In this document: positions 60,036 through 64,000 of the stretch, one piece after another
Layout: each line of letters starts with the position of its first letter
Numbering within the stretch: position 1 is the stretch's first letter
Assembly (NCBI RefSeq): GCF_901933205.1
Contig: NC_044576.1
Span: 12,557,024-12,621,023, forward strand
Reading direction: 5' to 3'
DNA: 64,000 bases
Source of the DNA: Camarhynchus parvulus
Lineage: Eukaryota; Chordata; Aves; Passeriformes; Thraupidae
Program-made: the position numbers and the translations under genes
The notes under the pieces: generated by a model
The model's input: the letters and a program-made list of their open reading frames with translations, nothing else
Databases searched by the model: none
What the model was told of the DNA's origin: nothing

Positions 60036-63000
60036 GTGAGTAAAGCATTAATATAAGAACTTGATGAGTGTGTCTTTTGGGAACTGGGAGAACAACTTTT
60101 TAAGGTTGCCTCTGGGAAGGGTAGAGAGATATCCTGGTCGTAAAATCAAAGCAGTTGAACTATAAGATGTAACCATCCATCTTCACCAGAAACAAGTGTA
60201 CTTTTGTGCAGTGCAAGCTCGGCCTTTTCATGGCTGGCTGCAGTTGTTGCATGTAAAATCTGTTACATTTGGATATTTCAAGTGATGTAACTATGCTTTG
60301 TGTTACATAGTAAAATGATGTAAAAATGGCAACATTGTGTTTACACAAATCTGGACATATGAGAATATATTTAAGCGTGTGTGGTGTGTGTGTGTGTCTG
60401 TGTATGTATTTTTGTAGATGTGAAAATTGTGGTCAGAGTCAAAAGCATCATAGAAGTTATAAATAATGTTAGCCAAGGCCATAGCCTTCTGAACCTTTGA
60501 CAGTGGCTGTAAGCTTTAGCATTTTTTTCCCTGTGTTCAATGAATTGCTTCATGTTCTCTGTTTTTAAAATCATTGGGAAAGACAAAATACTTAGGAAAA
60601 AAATTGGAGGTATAAGAAACATTATTAGAGGTGTTTTGTCCACAAGATGCTCTTGGAGCAACTCTATTAACTGTCAGTTTTCCTCATTTTTACTTTTACA
60701 GATACCTTCTGTTGTGAAATCTGTGTAGAAGTCATTTGTCCTGGACAGGGAATGCAGGCTCTTGCATATTTAAAGTTCCAATGTTGTGTCAGGCATCTGT
60801 AGACTTCCCTGACAGCACCAGGCAAGTCAGTTGTCTTTTTAAGGATGTGACTAGACATCTGTTGCTGTCATTGGGTTGAACTTTTAACTCCAGCAAGCAG
60901 GAACAAGATTTTAGGCCTGAATGAGCTATTTACTGAAAATACTGGAAGCTGTGACACATTAGTTTGATTTTAATCAAGACCACACTTGTATGCTACTGCC
61001 TGAAGGAAGGGTAGATTTCATTTGCTGCTGCAAGTAAATTGGGGACTGGAAATAGAAAGAAAAAAGTTCCTGAATTTTTAGGATGATCAGAAAGGCACCT
61101 TCCAAAGAAGGTAGTTATTCTAAAACAAACTCCAGTAAGTTTGTGGGATAATTGGAAGAAGTGATGGCTGAGACAGGAGAAATGCAGGTGGTACTGTCTA
61201 GTTCCATGTTCTTCATTTTAAAAAGGAGTGGCACATTTAAACCTTAATTTTGTTTAATTTTTTGTTACTTCCCACAAATTATGTTTCGTTCATATTTTAA
61301 GATCCTGAAGTTCATACTGAATTTGGATCTATGCATTTGACATTAGAGACTGTCCTCAGAATTAGTTTGTCTTTGAAGTTTGCAGTGATCGAAGTTGTTT
61401 TATGACCTGAAAATTAAGTGCCCTGCTATTAAACAAAAATTGTGATCTGTTGTCCATAATTTTGTTTTATTCAAATTATTAATGAATGCTGGGTATTTAA
61501 TATTTAAGAGATTAACAGCCAGGAGAATTCTTTGAAACTCTTTATTTTATGGTTTGATTATAGACTTGTTATTAATGAGTCTGATTTTTGCTCCAACTGT
61601 TTTCTCACCCTCATGTCTTGTTCTACAAGAGACAGTATTTTTTCTGATCCAATATCAACAGAAAAATTGCTTAATAACTGACATACACTAATAGACATCT
61701 TTGCAAGTCACTTCAAAGTTTATTTTAATACTGACGGATTTATTGAATGACAAACCATCATAACTAAATCTGCCTGCGTGCCAGCTCCCCTAAGGCTTCA
61801 TATGACTAGTTTGAATGGAATCCTAACAAATACTGAGGTGCTGTAGCATTTGAGGAATTTCATATGCATCTTCCCCCCACTCTGTCCCAATAATTTCTGT
61901 GAAGTAGAAATAGTAAGTTTAACCTATGAAATCAATGAAAACCAGTGAAAAGAGGTAAATTGTCATGGTTTGGAGATAGTGCAAGGTTTTGAATCTGGTC
62001 AGTTTGACATTGGTAGTTAGATGTGCACACACATGTATATCAAGGAGTATTTTTAGTTCCCCACTCACATAGACCTTCCTCACGGGAAAGATAAGGGATC
62101 TATTTCATTATAGCTGTGTTCAAAACACTGGTTTAAAATTAATACCTTGATTCTCTTTATTGAGTAGCTCAGAAACAGATGGGCACATTTGACTTTTTAG
62201 GGGAAATGCAAAAGGTTTTGGGGCCACTAAGTACATCCAGATAAATCTTCAGATAATTAAGCTTAGCATCATCTAATTAGGAGAGATAATACCATCTTTA
62301 ATATGTAGTCTTTAGACTCCATAGTTCATAAATGTAACTAGAGACTCATATGTCCATGTGCTTCTTCTTTTCTTCCCAAGCCTTAATTATCCTCGCTATT
62401 GTTAGAGATGGTTCTGCTGCCAGCATTTTTAATTGCATGATCTTGTTCTGAAATACTTCCAAGTCAGGAAGTTGTAAAATGGAGATGCTGCTATACATTT
62501 TACAGCTATCCTGTGTTTGAGTTAATTTATGAAACTATGGTATATAACAATGGGCTTATTTTCCAGAAAAAGACTCTGATCTATGAACTAATGTTAAATA
62601 GAACTAAGGTTGTTGTTAGAAGATGATAGTTCTGAGAACTTCGGCTCGGTCTCAATCCAATAAATAAAGCCCAGCGTTAGTATTTTGAAAGAAGGAGAGA
62701 AAGATAAGACAATATCTTTTGATCAAAATACAAACCCATGGTGTACACAAGTCTTGGGTATATTTGCAGTTCTGATTCTCTCATTGAAAGCCAAGAGTGC
62801 CATCAGCATGGAGAGCAGCAGCATAGATGAATGAACAGTTATCCAGCAGCTTCTGTACGGGGAATAAATGGATATTCTGGGCTTCTCTCAGTTTTTAGTG
62901 ATGTCAATATAAAAGCAGAGCAAGGAGTGATGCAATTTGCATAATGTGACTCAGAGATAAGCTTAGGGCTTGTCTATTCTGAGTACTGTGTTGTCATCCA

Positions 63001-64000
63001 AGCGTTTTTTTCTTTCCCTGCCTCTGTGGGGCTTGCAGAGCATGAGGGATGCAATAATAAACTTCCATCCTCATGTGCATGTGATAGCATAAGCAGTTGA
63101 GTGGAAGCCAGTTTCCCCCCTGTGTAATGGCAGGTTAGCAGTCTTGAAGAAGAAACTCTGCCTTTTTATTCATTTATATCTGTATGTAAATAAAAATGCA
63201 GAGTGTCAGCAGGTTTTTCTTGTGTATTTTCTTCATTGTTCAAAATTAATTTAGATGGCAATATTTTTTTTCCTCTTTTGCTTTCCTCCATTTCTTCCTG
63301 ATGTTTTAATAAAATTGATGCTGTGTGTGTAAAACAGGTGGTTTTGGTGGTATGGTGAGCAAATACTCACGGTTTATTTCCATAAGAGGTACCATATAAA
63401 CTGCTGTAATGGTGTAATACCACCACTGGCTGTCAGCCCCAGCTTTGTCCCCTCGAAGGAACAAATCATCATTAAATTGTCATGGTCTTTCTCTGTATAT
63501 CCTTTCCCTTTGTTCTTGGTCAATGACAAAAATTTTTGTCTGTAAACAAAAGCATCCTTCATCTGCCCACTCCCTGTGACCAGCAAACTCTCTGAACAGA
63601 ACTATAGTCCTGTGTCTCTGACATCAGAACAATTATTTATGGAGATTCAGTGCCTGTCGTGCCAAGCACAGAACAACAGTGTCACTTAGGAACTGGATAG
63701 AAACCAGTAACACAGCTCTATGTGACAGTCCCTGGCAAGTCTCCACTTGACCAATCATGATAACAGAGAGGAATAGAACAAAAAATGAAGACACCTTTAA
63801 AAAAAAAAAGATTTTAAAAAGTTTTAGTTTGTGTAGTGCACTTAATAATTTGACATTTGATGCCATGCCAGGATTATGGCTTCTAGAATCAAGCCATTTT
63901 TCACTTATCCTAGTACCATAATGAAGCTTCAGAGTTTTTCTTTAGTGCTTTAAAAATGGTTTTTTCCTCCTGTCCTCAATGCACAGATGTTTGAGTTTTG
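60036..64000 (+). other. DLG5: DLG5 intron 2 (5' portion)
   Basis: From the GTGAGT donor to the window end. The next exon, expected to begin with the second and third bases of a glycine codon, was not found. It contains a short TG microsatellite (60376-60408). No other feature is supported. Confidence 0.8.
60376..60408. repeat. TG microsatellite, interrupted
   Basis: CGTGTGTGG followed by seven TG units, then CTGTGTATGTA. Short and interrupted, about 230 bp into DLG5 intron 2. Confidence 0.8.

Overview
This is vertebrate nuclear DNA, most likely from a bird or another sauropsid. It is AT-rich, intron-bearing genomic sequence with one very GC-rich CpG island. It carries two genes in the same orientation (+ strand): the 3' third of POLR3A (largest subunit of RNA polymerase III) and the 5' end of DLG5 (a MAGUK scaffold protein). 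Both were recognised from their translated exons. In mammals the two genes are also neighbours on one strand. The sauropsid call is an inference from the short intergenic gap (about 12 kb), the T/G-rich low-complexity tracts and the sharp GC contrast at the promoter; no lineage-specific repeat was identified.

Layout: 1-2075 is intron. Ten POLR3A coding exons lie between 2076 and 10161, ending at a TAG stop. A 3'UTR follows, to about 12.02 kb, with several AATAAA signals. From about 12.02 to 23.24 kb is intergenic DNA with no gene that I can support. The DLG5 CpG-island promoter runs from about 23.24 to 25.0 kb; exon 1 starts at ATG 24237 and ends at a GTGAGT donor at 24538. DLG5 intron 1 (24538-59966, about 35.4 kb) holds some candidate regulatory modules. 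DLG5 exon 2 is 59967-60035, and the window ends inside intron 2.

The two genes act in different processes: transcription of tRNA, 5S rRNA and other small RNAs (POLR3A), and cell polarity, junctions and centrosome/cilia-associated scaffolding (DLG5). Nothing suggests they work together; their adjacency is conserved synteny.

I found no tRNA, rRNA, CRISPR array, intact transposon or retrovirus, and no prokaryote-like operon. Most open reading frames in the window are chance frames or, in the CpG island, by-products of stop-poor GC-rich DNA. The most interesting candidates are a second, intronic CpG island with a good splice donor (about 41.46-41.73 kb), a GT-box/CCAAT/TATA promoter-like module followed by a splice donor (29.24-29.60 kb), a possible conserved element just upstream of the DLG5 island (22.87-23.20 kb), and upstream ORFs in the DLG5 leader. 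These are inferences that need comparative or transcript data.
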